64,000 nt of DNA from contig OZ023264.1 of the NCBI GenBank assembly GCA_964006375.1, forward strand, positions 19,301,861 through 19,365,860, given 5' to 3'. How positions within the stretch are numbered: position 1 is the stretch's first letter; every line of letters begins with the position of its first letter. This stretch comes from Tillus elongatus (Eukaryota; Arthropoda; Insecta; Coleoptera; Cleridae). The notes beneath the pieces were generated by a model, which saw only the letters and a list, made by a program, of their open reading frames with translations, made no database searches and was not told where the DNA came from. The position numbers were made by a program, and so were the translations under genes. Below, in pieces: positions 41,292 through 52,794 of this stretch.

Positions 41292-42660
41292 CCCGACCAT
41301 TCCACTACCCGACTCTTAGCTGACCCGACTGGTCCACCACCTTGTCATGGAGCTAACCCGGTATAACCTGGGCACATGCACCACCGTTTCTTGTGACGTC
41401 ACTCGCTTCCAGCATCGTTTTTATTTATAGCGTCAGCTGTAACTGACCTGGATGGTTAATCACCTAACCTGGCCGCATCTATTTTTAAAAATTGTTCAAA
41501 GTCCATGTAGGCTGCCTCATGGTCATCGTAGATGTGTTTTAAATTGTTTTCTTCTTGTTTGACTTAAAAACATTCAGCTTGTGTTCCGCAAAAGAGTGAC
41601 TGTTACACATTTGCTAGACATGTGTTAGACATATGTCTGCCCTATTAGACAGGTTAATCAACTAACCTGGCCGCATCTATTTTTAAAAATTATTCAAAGT
41701 CCATGTAGGCTGCCTCATGGTCATCGTAGATGTGTTTTAAATTGTTTTCTTCTTGTTTGACTTAAAAGCATTCAGCTTATGTTCCGCAAAAGAGTGACTG
41801 TTACACATCTGCTAGACATGTGTCAGACATATGTCTGCCCTATTAGACAGCTGTGTTAGACAGCTGTGTTAAACAGCTGTGTTAGACAGCTGTATTAGAC
41901 AGCTGTGTTAGACAGCTGTATTAGACAGCTGTGTTAGACAGCTGTGTTAGACAGCTGTGTTAGACAGTTGTGTTAGACAGCTGTGTTAGACAGCTGTATG
42001 ACAGCTGTATGACAGCTGTATGACAGCTGTCTGTCATGTCAGACGGCTGTATGACAGCTGTCGTTGTTGTCTGTTGAATATTAAGACGTGAAGCGTCCAC
42101 TAAGGTTCAGTCGTTAACCAACGGTGAAGGTGAAAACAATAAGTTGTGTTGTCTGTGTTGTTTGTCGAATATTAAGACGAGGAGCGTCCACTAAGGTTCA
42201 GTCGGTAGCCAACAGTGAAGGTGAAAACAATAAGTTGTGTTGTCTGTGTTGTTTGTCGAATATTAAGACGAGGAGCTTCCGCTAAGGTTCAGTCGGTAGC
42301 CAACAGTAAAGGTGAAGACTGACCTGGATGGTTGATCAACTAACCTGGCCGCATCTATTTTTAAAAATTGTTCAAAGTCCATGTCGGCTGCCTCATGGTG
42401 ATCGTAGATGTGTTTTAAATTGTTTTCTTCTTGTTTGACTCAGAAGCGTCCACTAAGGTTCAGTCGTTAACCAACAGTGAAGGTGAAAACAATAAGTTGT
42501 GTTGTCTGTGTTGTTTGTCGAATATTAAGACGAGGAGCTAAGGTTCAGTCGGTAGCCAACAGTGAATGTGAAAACAATTAGTACCTGCTAAACTTTAGTC
42601 TTTAATAAACACGAGGCTAAACTTCGGTCCTTTAACCAACACAGTCAGTTGTGTAGCACG
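41292..42660. repeat. Unique centre: spacer with three kinds of direct repeat
   Basis: About 100-bp units beginning near ACCTGGCCGCATCTATTTTT recur at about 41,469, 41,662 and 42,345. A minisatellite of about a dozen 13-bp units (AGACAGCTGTGTT) and several 11-bp units (GACAGCTGTAT) fills 41,850-42,062; every unit contains the palindrome CAGCTG. About 100-bp units (CCACTAAGGTTCAGTCG ... AATAAGTTGTGTTGTCTGTG) recur at about 42,090, 42,185, 42,265 and 42,445. No protein is encoded. One more GTGACGTCAC sits at 41,393-41,402. Confidence 0.75.
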
Positions 42661-42665
42661 AAACA

Positions 42666-43052
42666 ATGGCATTCCAAATACTTGAAGATACAGTGACCTC
42701 CAATAAGAAGTTTAAACTTGATAGACGAAGCGTATGCTTTAGACTACAAGATATACCTGACGATGTCAACGATCCAGAGAAGTGGGTCAAAGATCGTATT
42801 AAAGATATTGTGAGTCATATAGTCCATGATGTCGATCCCGAAGACAGAGTGGGGTTTACCTTTAGCTCGGAAGGTTTCGACAAGGGGGCTGCCCATCTCC
42901 CATTTCGTAAAGCAAAGAATGTTGTTTTCGAAGACGTCTGGCACCTACTGAGTAAGATATACCAGAGTAAAGGACCTGGTTTTCGTTCTGATACATTTAG
43001 AATGACGATGACTCAAGTGAAAACCGCTAAGCCTTTAATACATGTCAATTAA
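42666..43052 (+). CDS. Probable N-terminal fragment of Polinton-type DNA polymerase B
   Basis: 128 codons from ATG 42,666 to TAA. The pattern DRRSVCFRLQDIPDD, DPEDRVGFTFSSEGF, LPFRKAKNVVFEDVW and KIYQSKGPGFRSDTF fits what I know of the N-terminus of protein-primed polymerase B of Polintons and adintoviruses (a D..GF, LPF and QS..F order). Exonuclease, palm and fingers are all missing. The frame ends 7 bp before the right arm begins at 43,060, so the arm junction removed the rest of the gene. Assignment is from remembered family pattern and needs a profile search. Confidence 0.55.
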   Translation: MAFQILEDTVTSNKKFKLDRRSVCFRLQDIPDDVNDPEKWVKDRIKDIVSHIVHDVDPEDRVGFTFSSEGFDKGAAHLPFRKAKNVVFEDVWHLLSKIYQSKGPGFRSDTFRMTMTQVKTAKPLIHVN

Positions 43053-43350
43053 ATATCTTATCTTTACAGACATATGTACCAGATATCAAGTTGTTTTCAG
43101 TCTGTGTTCCACCAAAGTCCACCAAGTATGTAGCGGTTGTAGGCGTTAGTTGAGATGTTGCTTCCGACACATCTAGGGGGCCGGTATTCCGGCCCCCTAG
43201 ATGTGACTCTAAGTGGGCTCCTTCGGTTGGAACATTTGGCATATCGGTATTCCGATAACCCAAATGTTCCTTTAGCTGACTGTTGTAATAGGCAATCAAC
43301 TCTTTAGTTTTCTTATTTTCCAACCAATGACACATAAAGCCACATCTCAA
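43045..43350 (-). pseudogene. Protease N-terminal frame, duplicate without catalytic part
   Basis: Identical in translation to the first 97 residues of the frame at 40,677, up to VCKD. It then runs into unrelated codons (KIFN) and a stop in the unique centre. It shows directly that the right arm is a copied left end and not an independent gene. Confidence 0.85.
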
Positions 43351-46300
43351 GACAGTTAGTTAAGAGTGTTGTATGACTAAGATTACTCTTGAAAATATTT
43401 AGAATATCGGTATTCCGGCTACCTAAATGCTTCTTTAGCTGACAGTTGTAATAGACAATCAACTCTTTAGTTTTCTTATTTTTCATATATCACACTTTTT
43501 AATTTTATTTTACACTATCGAAAATTAAATTATGTCATCCTACGGAAATAACACCCAGATTACATTCCAAGGTCACAAACACCAACTGACAGATCTCATT
43601 TTACTGTAAAGACAGACAATTTTCAAATTAGTTAACTTGCTGTAGTGTACACTTGAGTAAATATATTATATTTTTATATTTTACCACTGTTTTTATTATT
43701 AATAACACCTTGTCCATACCTGACTCCCAGCAAAATAATTCAATCTATTTGCATTTAAACACCGTTATAATTATGTCCAGGGTTGACTTAAATGTCCAGA
43801 GGTAGACTTGACTGTCCATAGTAGACTACAAAATTTACATGTATTTACGCAGAAATAAAAATTGTTGCATTTTTCATAAAAATGATTGGTTATCCAACAA
43901 GCCAAATTTAATACCAAATATACTAAAGTCCAACAAGTATTTAGCGGTTGTTGGTGTTAATTGAAATGTTGCTTCCGACACTTCTAGGGCATCGGTATTC
44001 CGAGCCCCTGGAGATGACTCTAAGTGGGCTCCTTCGGTTGGAACATTTGGCGTTATCGGTATTCCGATAACCCAACATGTTCCTTCAGCTGACAGTTGTA
44101 ATAGACAATCAACTCTTTAGTTTTCTTATTTTCCAACCAATGACACATAAAGCCACATCTCAAGACAGTTAGTTAAGAGTGTTGTATGACTAAGATTACT
44201 CTTGAAATATTTAGGATATCGGTATTCCGGCTACCTAAATGCTTCTTTAGCTGACAGTTGTAATAGACAATCAACTCTTTAGTTTTGTTATTTCCACCCA
44301 TTAACACATAAAGCTACATCTCAAGACAGTTAGAGTGTTGCATGATTAAAATTACTCTGAAATGCTAGTGGCACCCCATTTTTACCAAGTATGTAACAGC
44401 TGTAGGTACCAAGTCAACCCCTTCTACTTGTTGTTGTAATAGACAATTAACTCTTTGGTTTTCTTATTTTATATCTCATAAACATAAAAGCTACACTTCA
44501 AGATACTTAGTTTAACTGGTCACATGGCTAAGATTACTCTGAAATGATAGAGATGTGTTGGTTTAGGGCAATTCAAGACTGTTCTTCAAGACATATTTAC
44601 TTTGGTTTGTTAGGTACGCTTGACAGCTGCCTGTGCCGTCAACTTCAATAAGTCTAAGAGGGTGTACTAAAATTTGTCTGTAGCACGCATCACTTGATGT
44701 AGTCAACATTTAAATACGCCATTGAATACTGGTCCTCATGGTAAGCTTGAAAATTTCTCTGAAAGTAACTTCATTAAGTCTAAGAGAGAGTGTGTTGTTT
44801 TTAGATGTTAACACAACTTGTTTTGATTTCCTTAAAAACTATATTTCTTTCTTCTGTTCAACAAGACGATTATTTTGAGGTGTCACACATGTATGTAGCT
44901 CTAAGAATAGCTATACCGGAAGTGTCTACCGGAAGTAACATTTTTATTGGAAATGTTAATAGAGTTTGACTTGCTGAACACCGTGCATGTGTTGGTTCTA
45001 TCGTACATCTCGCCGATCTTCCGAGATAAGGGTTTGAAGTTTTTTATCTCAGTTTCTTGTAGACCTTGTTACGAAACATACATTTTTGAAGTCGGTTCCT
45101 TTCTATCACTTTCCGTTGAAAAGTTATAACGATTTAAAGTTTAGACCGGAAGTGGCCATTTTATTGTATATTCCAATTTGATTTGGCCTCCTTAACACCG
45201 TGCATGTGTTGGTTCTCTCGTACATCTCACGGATCTTCGGTTTCTTGTAGACCTTGTTACGAAACGATATATTTTTAAAGTCGGTTCATTTCTATCACTT
45301 GTCCTTCAAAAGATACAAGGATTTAAAGTTTAGACCGGAAGTGGCCATTTTATTGTATATTCCAATTTGATTTGGCCTCCTTAACACCGTGCATGTATTG
45401 GTTCCATCGTACATCTCACGGTTGAACCTGTTGTCTATTTTGTTTCTGAACTTCCTTCTTTTGTTTTGCCAGCGACCTCTGTGTGTTATTTTTAGAACCT
45501 ACCCATATAACAATTGTGACGTTCTAGTCTGTCTAATATTAAACATATTAATTATTATGTCTTATGTCTACACTCTCATTTGTCGGCTAGGTTGGAGTGA
45601 CGTATCTTTAAATAAGTCTTCATCCATCCTTGCACCATCTTTAAGAACGAAAGCCGCCATTCTTTATCAGCGAAAGCCGCCATTTTTATAATGTCAGGGA
45701 TGTCAGCTTAAGGTATCACAGGCTTCCATCTTTCATTCCGCCATTTTCCTCCGTTTTGGTTCAGCAGCCTCTAATATTAAACATTATTTTGTAAATCATC
45801 CATTTGTCTAATAATAAACTTTAATTATGTTACATGTATGGTTTGTTTGTAGTCGTATATATATATATACCAACCTAAAACAATAAATTAATAAGCGTCT
45901 GCTTAGCTCAACGGGTAGCATCGTTGCCTCCCCATCTGAATGCCCCGGGTTCGAAACTCACCTGCTCCAAATGGTTTTTTTCAAAATATAATAATTTGAA
46001 GTAATAGGTTAGACACTTTTGAAATGTTTGCATGTGACTGTCTGGCCCAAGTCGTGTGACGTCACAGTTTCCTAGACAGGTCAATGGCCTTAGGAATAAC
46101 ACGGCTAAATGTAAATGTGACTGTCTGGATGTGATTGTCTGGCACAAGTCGTGTGACGTCACTGGCTGGCCAAAGACAGGTCAATGACCTTAGGAATAAC
46201 ACGGATGTGACTGTCTGGCCCAGGGCGTGGCTGGGCGCCGGCGCCGGGGCTGGCGCCGGGGCGTGGCTAGGCGCCGGGGCTGGGGCAGGCGCCGGCGCCA

Positions 46301-46401
46301 GGGCGTGGCGCCAGGGCGTGGCAGGGCGTGGCTAGGCGCCGGCGCCGTGACGTCACTTCCTGTGACGTCACTGTCTGCTCAAAGTGTCCCATTACCTACC
46401 T
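43060..46401 (-). repeat. Right inverted arm of the Polinton-like element
   Basis: Inverted copy of 37,160-40,967. It contains the same Pol III-like unit, 218-bp repeats (two units), hairpins and the first 97 or so codons of the protease frame (43,045-43,350, minus). That frame leaves the shared sequence after VCKD and stops a few codons later, so this second protease copy lacks all catalytic residues. Confidence 0.9.
45895..45981 (+). ncRNA. tRNA-like Pol III unit in right arm
   Basis: Plus-strand copy of the unit at 37,592-37,665: A box TTAGCTCAACGGG at about 45,902, B box GGTTCGAAAC at about 45,948, T7 terminator at 45,975-45,981. Confidence 0.55.
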
Positions 46402-46407
46402 GTTACG
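46402..46407 (+). repeat. Right target-site duplication GTTACG
   Basis: Matches 37,154-37,159 in all six bases and stands in the same codon phase of the interrupted LINE reading frame. Confidence 0.9.
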
Positions 46408-46910
46408 GTTGATCATCACTTGTCCTGGAAGTCGCATGTTAATTATGGCTGTGGCAGGCTTATATCGGCCTATTTTATGATATATAATCTCAAGAACTCT
46501 CTAAGTGACGCACATTTGCTTTCTCTCTACTATTCAGAGGTGTATCCATTGCTGTTATACGGCATTGTTGTCTGGGGTCAGTCCATAGAGGTGGGCAGGG
46601 TTTTTGTGCTTCAGAAGAGAATACTGAGGGTAATTTTTGATATGCACAACTTCAAGTCATGCCGATAACTTTTTAAGAAAATTAAGACCTTGGCTGAAAT
46701 TTACCTTTATAAGGTACTGAGTTTCGTTTATAGCAAGAGATATATGACAGACATAAAAAAACTTACATATTAAGCAGAACGTTCATAATGCAAATTTTCA
46801 TCCTTACAAAAACTATCTTTGTCTTCAACCACTCCTCAACGACATATGACTTCGTTGTTTGTAAATAATTGTTTATCTTTCAAAAGTTTGTTGAGCTTTC
46901 GGAATAAATG
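46402..46910 (+). pseudogene. LINE reverse transcriptase, part downstream of the Polinton-like insertion
   Basis: Resumes in frame as VTVDHHLSWKSHVNYGCG, the motif that follows the palm in Jockey/CR1-type LINEs. It continues SLYYSEVYPLLLYGIVVWGQ and VLQKRILRVIF (46,384-46,668), then in another frame KIKTLAEIYLYKVLSFVYS. It ends by about 46,910. Confidence 0.8.
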
Positions 46911-46919
46911 ATAGTATAG

Positions 46920-47690
46920 TGGTGCTAAACCTGGAGAGGGGCGTTGTCTTGGCGTAAAAATGTTGTTTGAAGACCATTATACAGCACTTTTTAAGTGTAG
47001 AATTGCTTTATAAATATTTTTCTAGACATGTAAGTCGTATAGAAGATTATGTTAAATTGATAACATTTTCTTTTCACAAATTATTGGGTCTTAAAATAAG
47101 GGGTACTTTTCAACACCTCCTCGTATTAGCAAGAATGGAAATACTTACCCTTATCTTCAACCAGTGCACAACAAGCTACTTCTATTAAAATTTATGTAAT
47201 TATTGTCTTCTGCAATTAAGAGTAATTACATCTGTTAACAAGCAGTGGGTAACCTTGATTTCTCTGAATTAATGAAAGGGATTTCAGTCTGTATTAAAAT
47301 TTAACAGTAGAAGCAACAGGTCAGAATGGACCCGGAAAACAGACAAAGATCTGCACGGAGGACGATAAAAATGTAAATGAAATTTCTGCTCAATAGACCG
47401 GCATCTATATTCATTTAGAGATGCAGCTGCTTGTGCCTTTTCAGCACGTGTTACGAACAAGCTAAATCGGGGACTCTGGGAAGCCGTGATGGAAATTCCA
47501 GATTTTATATGCATTTTATGTAGGTATTTCCTTAAAAGGATATTGTTTGTAATTACCTCTAGTCATTTAGTTGCGAATTGTTCGTGACATTGTTGCATGC
47601 GCTATTTCATTTAGAACGCTACTGTTAAGGGTACAAGAAAATTTAATTTTCCACGCTTGTGTCATTGAGAGTTACTAAACTACTTCATAT
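46920..47690. other. No gene recognised
   Basis: Frames of 73-76 codons exist on both strands (47,284-47,514 minus is the most protein-like, with RPPCRSLSVFRVHSDLL), but I recognise no family. Confidence 0.3.
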
Positions 47691-47699
47691 GCGAACAAC

Positions 47700-48200
47700 A
47701 TCTGTCACTTAGAAGATAAAAATATGTTAATAGATACAATTAAAGTTATACAGCAAAGAAACGAAAATGACAAAGCTCTCAAAAGCGACAATGTGAAGTT
47801 TTCGTTCAAGTCTACAAAGACAATTAGCTACATGTTCATTCATAACAAGGATAATATTTCAGACCTGAAGAAGTCAGGCGTCTACCGTTTAAGATGTGGT
47901 GCTCCCGATTGTTATGCTGTGCATATCGGAAGAACCGAAAGATCATTAAGTACCTGGGTGCCAGAACACCTCAGAAGTAGAAATCACATGGGTAATGACA
48001 CTTCAGTCATTGGTTGTCATTTAAGAGAGGGCGGTCACTGCTTCAACAATGATACTGACGCCAAGATTTTACGTCCCTCACATTTTGGGGTTGAACAAAT
48101 TGTCCTAGAAGAAACTGAGACTTTTAAGCATGTCAACCGCTCCACTGGTGAGGTTTTGAATTTATCCAATACGGACATAACGAGCTTTCCTTCATTGTAA
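47700..48200 (+). pseudogene. Penelope-like element, GIY-YIG endonuclease fragment
   Basis: Frame 47,724-48,200: VKFSFKSTKTISYMFIHNKD, then the GIY-YIG nuclease start LKKSGVYRLRCGAPDCYAVH and IGRTERSL, then EHLRSRNHMGNDTSVIGCHL and EQIVLEETETFKH. GVY and HIGRT stand for the GIY and YIG boxes. The RT is not attached. It differs clearly from the 26.7-kb and 29-kb copies, so it is a third Penelope lineage in the window. Confidence 0.8.
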
Positions 48201-48204
48201 AATC

Positions 48205-50265
48205 ATCTAGTGAACTAGTGTTCCTGAAGTTTATGAATTTTCTGTGGCCAAAGTTATTATAGATATGAAGATGGCTGCTCTGTGACTTCCTTTCTTGCCC
48301 ACTTGTTTGTCTTTGATATATCTGTCACTGCTGTCATTTTGTTTTAGTTCGCTGTTTTGCCGGTGCGGATGTGTCTCCCGTTTTTCGCATTTTCAGAAAT
48401 GGCCGACTTTTATCTCTGCTTCATTATGAAATCGCCGTTTTATGTTGATTTGGTTGGATTGTGAATCGATTTATGGTATTTTAGGATGCGATGTTGCAGG
48501 ACCTCTGGTGCGATAGACCAGATTTCAGCTTGGATAACTTTTCGTATAGCTTTAACTTCAATTTTAATAGAAACCTTCCTTTAATTCAAATATGCCCATA
48601 AAAGTCAATGGGAGTTCACCCCCTGCCTTCCTTGTTTGTTGCATATACCCCGTGTTCATAGTCAGAATGTGTGGTTGCTACTCTATGTCCAACCACCATC
48701 TTGCTCTATGATTCTGTCTTTGGGCCATCTATCAGCTCTCATTAAGATAACAAAAGATTGCAAGGTATTAATAATACACGTGAAAATATATTACATCTGT
48801 TTCCTTTAAATTTTAACAGTGCTTTTACCAATGTGACGATATAATCGCGTGTTTGTAGAAGCAATTGTTAATGTGTGTGTTTTTCCTTATGTGTAATGTC
48901 TCCAAGTTTCGTTAGGAGGCAGCGAGTTGCAATGTAATTCCTACTCTTTATACCTTTCAGTTTTAAACTTAATTCACTTGTTCTTGATTTTATTTTACAA
49001 AATTTTCACCCCTTCAGGATTTCATGAGGATTCTGCTTCCTGTTATGATTGCTCTCAGTGAGTTGACTCCACAGATTTTTCACTTCGCAGTAGATTTTAC
49101 ACTTTGTCATTAGTTTACTGTGTATTAGCTCACTCGGATGTTTTTTCATCCGCTTTAACTGCGTGTTTAACTTTGTTTTAGCTTTCGCTTATTTTACTGT
49201 AGTTTTTTAGCTTTTACTGTAGTTTTCTTAGCTTCTATTGTAGCTTTTTAAGCTTGTTTTACTGTTTGACTTTAGGTGTTAACTTTGACGTTTTCTGTAT
49301 TGATTGGTTTTATACCATTGTGCTCCATTCAGTGCAATTACCTACCAGAAAACAATGTTTTCTGACAGACCTTTTTTATTGTGATTTTAGATTTACCCAT
49401 GGCTATTTAGTTGGCCGAAACGCGAAGGCAATTATTAAAATTTATTTGTCTGGAAAAGAAGCCTTTTCATTGAGTACTTAATTATGTTTACCCCAGACTG
49501 TTTGACGTTTAGAAGTGAAAAAATACATTAATGTTTTAATAAAAGGGAGATCTTGTATCCTTCAATGGCCAAAACGAACTTATTCGTTCGACAATAATTG
49601 TTTAATTCCTCTTGTGATTCCATTGGTTTAATCTGAAATAACATTTTAAAAATACGGCCAAATGAAAATTATTTAGTTAAACAGAAATAAAGAAAGTATA
49701 CTGGTCTTGTTCTTGTTTTACAAAATTAAGATCGCGTGCTGTGAAAAGACTCCAGAAAACTGGGCATGATTTTCATCACAAAAATACCGCTGCTTTTTTA
49801 CTACCGTATAAATTTTAGGTTTTATCCGTTTCTCACTTATAGCCATGAAGCACCCTCAACGATATATTAAATACAAAACTGTCTTGAAAGGAGCTTTATA
49901 GTGAAAAACTGTATTTTAATTAACAATATATTTGCTAAAGGCTTAAAGACTCACCATGCTCAAGAGACGGGCAAAGAAAACTAATCCAGAATCTGATTAA
50001 TGTATACAAAATACGATAACAAGATTTTGCCTAGAGCTCATCATACTCACAACTTGAAAGCTCTCTGTTCTACATTTTCTATCTGTAATGGATTTAATTT
50101 CGTTAACTTGCTAACCGGAAAACATCGCACTTATTAAGAGGAAAAAGACCATTAAAACGAAAGTGCATCCCTTCAATATCCCTTCAGCTTGCTATAAACT
50201 TCCATTAAATCATGGGATCTTGCTACACTTAAATTCTTAATTGGACTTCTTATGTCATGTTGTTT
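48205..50265. other. Long intronic stretch without recognised gene
   Basis: Only short imperfect repeats are seen, such as several TTTTACTGTAGTTTTTTAGC-like phrases at 49,190-49,260. No TE protein motif is found. Confidence 0.4.
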
Positions 50266-50269
50266 TTAG

Positions 50270-50382
50270 TGAATTTTCTTAAAAAAATTACTATTGACCA
50301 AATCTTGACTTCTGAATTTTGAAAAAATGTCTTCAAATGAGCGTAAATTAGACCTCAGAGAATCCATGTCCCAGGTCAGTTT

Positions 50383-50469
<87 letters not shown>
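50270..50469 (-). repeat. TA-cored repeat, one flank, reverse
   Basis: Reversed right flank (TTTTAGTGAATTTTCTTAAA, AATCCATGTCCCAGGTCAGT) followed by (TA)n at 50,385-50,469. Confidence 0.6.
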
Positions 50470-50470
<1 letters not shown>

Positions 50471-50989
50471 TGTGACCGGTAAGAAGTGGGCTACATATGG
50501 GACATTTCTTTATTATTGATGTATAAGAAAATGTTTGTTGGGCATCCGTCTCTACATCTTTGGTAACCTAAAAATCATTTTGCAAATTCTACACGTGACC
50601 GCTGGTTAGGGCGAAATTTTGAAAAGTTTGTCATGCATTTCGCAAAAATTGATTAAGGAGATTGAATTTCGAAAGAAAGTCATTCAGAATCACTTTGAAA
50701 TCACATTTCGAGATGTTTCACAAAGTTTGGAACAAGAATTCCGTGAAAAGAATCGAAACTAATTTTTTTTCAACTATGTCTTCAATGAATTTTTATTTAT
50801 TAATTCTTTTCATTTCGACGGGTTAAATTGCCTCAAACACAAGTGTTTTACATGATACTTGAACAAATCAATATTTTTATTACACTGAAATTAGACGGTT
50901 GCCAAAAGAATTAGACAATTCAAAGAAACTGGATACGTGTAAAATAAGTAGAAGGTGCCGCATCTGAAACTAGCAATCACTTATGAAGA

Positions 50990-51277
50990 GAGATATATTG
51001 GGAGTAAATTTTCATAAAATTGTTATTAATAGCAAATATTATTTCTTTCTAATGCAATCAGGCATCAATATGGTTACCGGTATAGTCTACATAGTAGAAA
51101 CAATGTACCATATTTGATCAAAATTACTTATTGTTTGAAAATGTACCAAAATTTTTCGAAAATAAACTTAAAATGTTTCTGAGAAAACTGGTTTCCTAGG
51201 CAATAAACCTTAGGTTAATAGCAAATTGAGTTATTGAAAAGTGAAGATTCACTACCAAAACGCACTTACTGCGTCTC
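50990..51277. mobile_element. MITE-like element, left end decayed
   Basis: The right end is CTACCAAAACGCACTTACTG then CGTC. The interior (TAGTAGAAACAATGTACCAT) matches the family. The left end is only recognisable as GGGAGTAAATTTTCATAAAA. Confidence 0.5.
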
Positions 51278-51349
51278 GATTTGTTTTTACAAACATGCTT
51301 CATATTTCGATAAGAAATGCAATAATATAAGGGTGTTCGAAAAAACAAT

Positions 51350-51970
51350 TCTAGGGATCACCAACGACTTATGGATCACCATGTGACTGTCAAAATATTT
51401 TTACAAGATGCCGCTTAAGACATCCTACAATTAATCTATACATTTTTTACTCGTCTCTTGCATAATAACAATTAAATTGAGCTTTATAGTAAAAATGCGT
51501 CACCCTGTATATATGTAAACAAATAAAAACTGAAAATAAACCCGGATATGGATTCTAGGGGGCCTAGTTAGTGCTCATTTGAAGAAATCTTTTTAAAATT
51601 CAAAAGTCGCGGTCTCCTCATTAATGATTTTTTTTAACAAAATTAGCTAAAAATTATAAACCGTTAAACCAAACACTTAAAAAAACCTACAGCCAAAGCA
51701 TCAACTTAACTAAACTACTGCCAAAGCATCAGAGAAAGCGTCTATTTGAAATGAATTTTCTGTAAACATTTTAGTAAAATGAAGGACAGTGACGATTGAA
51801 GCGGAAACGAAAACTCCTCTTGCGACATTTTATCTACATAATCCGTATTTGTTTCAGGTTCTTTGCTTAAATGTTGCGAATTTTGACGTTTCAAATCTCG
51901 ACGTTTTGAGGAGAACCCCAATATTTTTTTAAATGACTATAACTTTTTTGGCTTTTAACTAACAAACCTG
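51350..51970 (+). repeat. Composite of CACTCTGTGATTG-type repeat and TA-cored repeat flanks
   Basis: 51,360-51,520 repeats the block at 4,200 and 14,690. 51,530-51,650 is a right flank of the TA-cored family and 51,640-51,970 a left flank, without a TA tract between the two units. Confidence 0.55.
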
Positions 51971-52200
51971 AATTTGTTCATTGTGATGCGTCTAGGGCTG
52001 GTGTATCTCTTATGAGATAGAAAGCAAGACTGAAATTTGGTGGCGTTGAATTGTACAAGATTTCTACATCCCCAGTCTAATATTTTTTGAAGATCCACAA
52101 AGACAGAACCCTCCATAAGCCTGTGATCCTCATCTAATTGCGCTGAAGAGACAGGCTTAGAATATTGTATATTTCAGTGGAGGGTGCTGTCATCCGCGAA
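51971..52200 (-). mobile_element. Fragment of the main LINE family
   Basis: Minus strand matches the RT region from the YADD box to the motif around NPTKSQSCFLS of the 3.1-kb LINE at reduced identity. It is cut on both sides. Confidence 0.75.
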
Positions 52201-52281
52201 ACTTTGCCCCAAGTTAACCATCCTCGTTTCTCTTACCGTTTATAAGATCCCAATGATGAGGTTAGAATTCGGACTACCCTG

Positions 52282-52361
<80 letters not shown>
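52200..52361. repeat. Second TA-ended repeat family, copy 1
   Basis: ACTTTGCCCCAAGTTAACCA, TCTCTTACCGTTTATAAGAT and GGACTACCCTGTATG lead into (TA)n at 52,286-52,361. The same order, inverted, occurs at 53,047-53,145. This family shares no sequence with the first TA-cored family. Confidence 0.6.
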
Positions 52362-52364
<3 letters not shown>

Positions 52365-52665
52365 ATTAAGAGGCTAAGAGGAACATTTTTAGCAACCGGG
52401 TTCAATTAATGTGTGAAAGCTACAGCAGTTAAAAAAACTGCTGGAGCCAATGAGTAATGAAAACTCTTATTTTACAAGAGTGATTCAAAATAAGATATTG
52501 TTTTTTTCCAATAAGATAATTTGCTGCACCAACAACACGCTAAGAATGCTGAATAGACTGTTATTTCAATAAATAATAAATTTTCTGTAGCTTGAATGTT
52601 ATATACTGTTGACTAGGTACTAAGAGGTATTAACGAAAGAAAATAGTATAACAAAAGTTACTCAC

Positions 52666-52794
52666 AGTGCACTTCCAGATTGAAAGTTTGGTTAGCTCTT
52701 GGCGGAACTCCATTATCCGCTATGCACTGGTAAAGTCCCATGTGATCTCTATTGATTTTGGTTAAATTCAGCGTGTCACCACTAATTGCAGAGT
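52666..52794 (-). CDS. Host Ig-superfamily gene, exon for second half of Ig domain 2
   Basis: Acceptor GGTGTTTTTCAG precedes 52,794 and donor GTGAGTAAC follows 52,666. The exon is 129 bp, phase 1 at both borders. It encodes SAISGDTLNLTKINRDHMGL, YQCIADNGVPPRANQTFNLE and VH. The M-G-x-Y-x-C-I-A-x-N-G-V-P-P string is highly characteristic of the second Ig domain of lachesin/DIP/amalgam-type proteins. The Cys pairs with the one in VRLHC of the upstream exon. An N-glycosylation sequon (NQT) lies in the F-G region. Confidence 0.9.

Larger units (their letters stand above)
37160..46401. mobile_element. Defective Polinton/Maverick-like element with giant inverted arms
   Basis: The 9,242-bp element begins AGTAGGTAATGGGACACTTT and ends with the inverse (AGGTAGGTAATGGGACACTT read inward), so the ends are AG...CT. 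It has a perfect 6-bp duplication, GTTACG. Left arm 37,160-40,967 (3,808 bp) and right arm 43,060-46,401 (3,342 bp) are inverted copies. The unique middle is 2,092 bp. It encodes an adenain-type protease and what looks like the N-terminal piece of a DNA polymerase B. Integrase, packaging ATPase and capsid genes are missing, as is most of the polymerase. Known Polintons are 15-20 kb with much shorter inverted repeats. I infer a deleted genome in which the lost right end was replaced by an inverted copy of the left. Confidence 0.85.
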
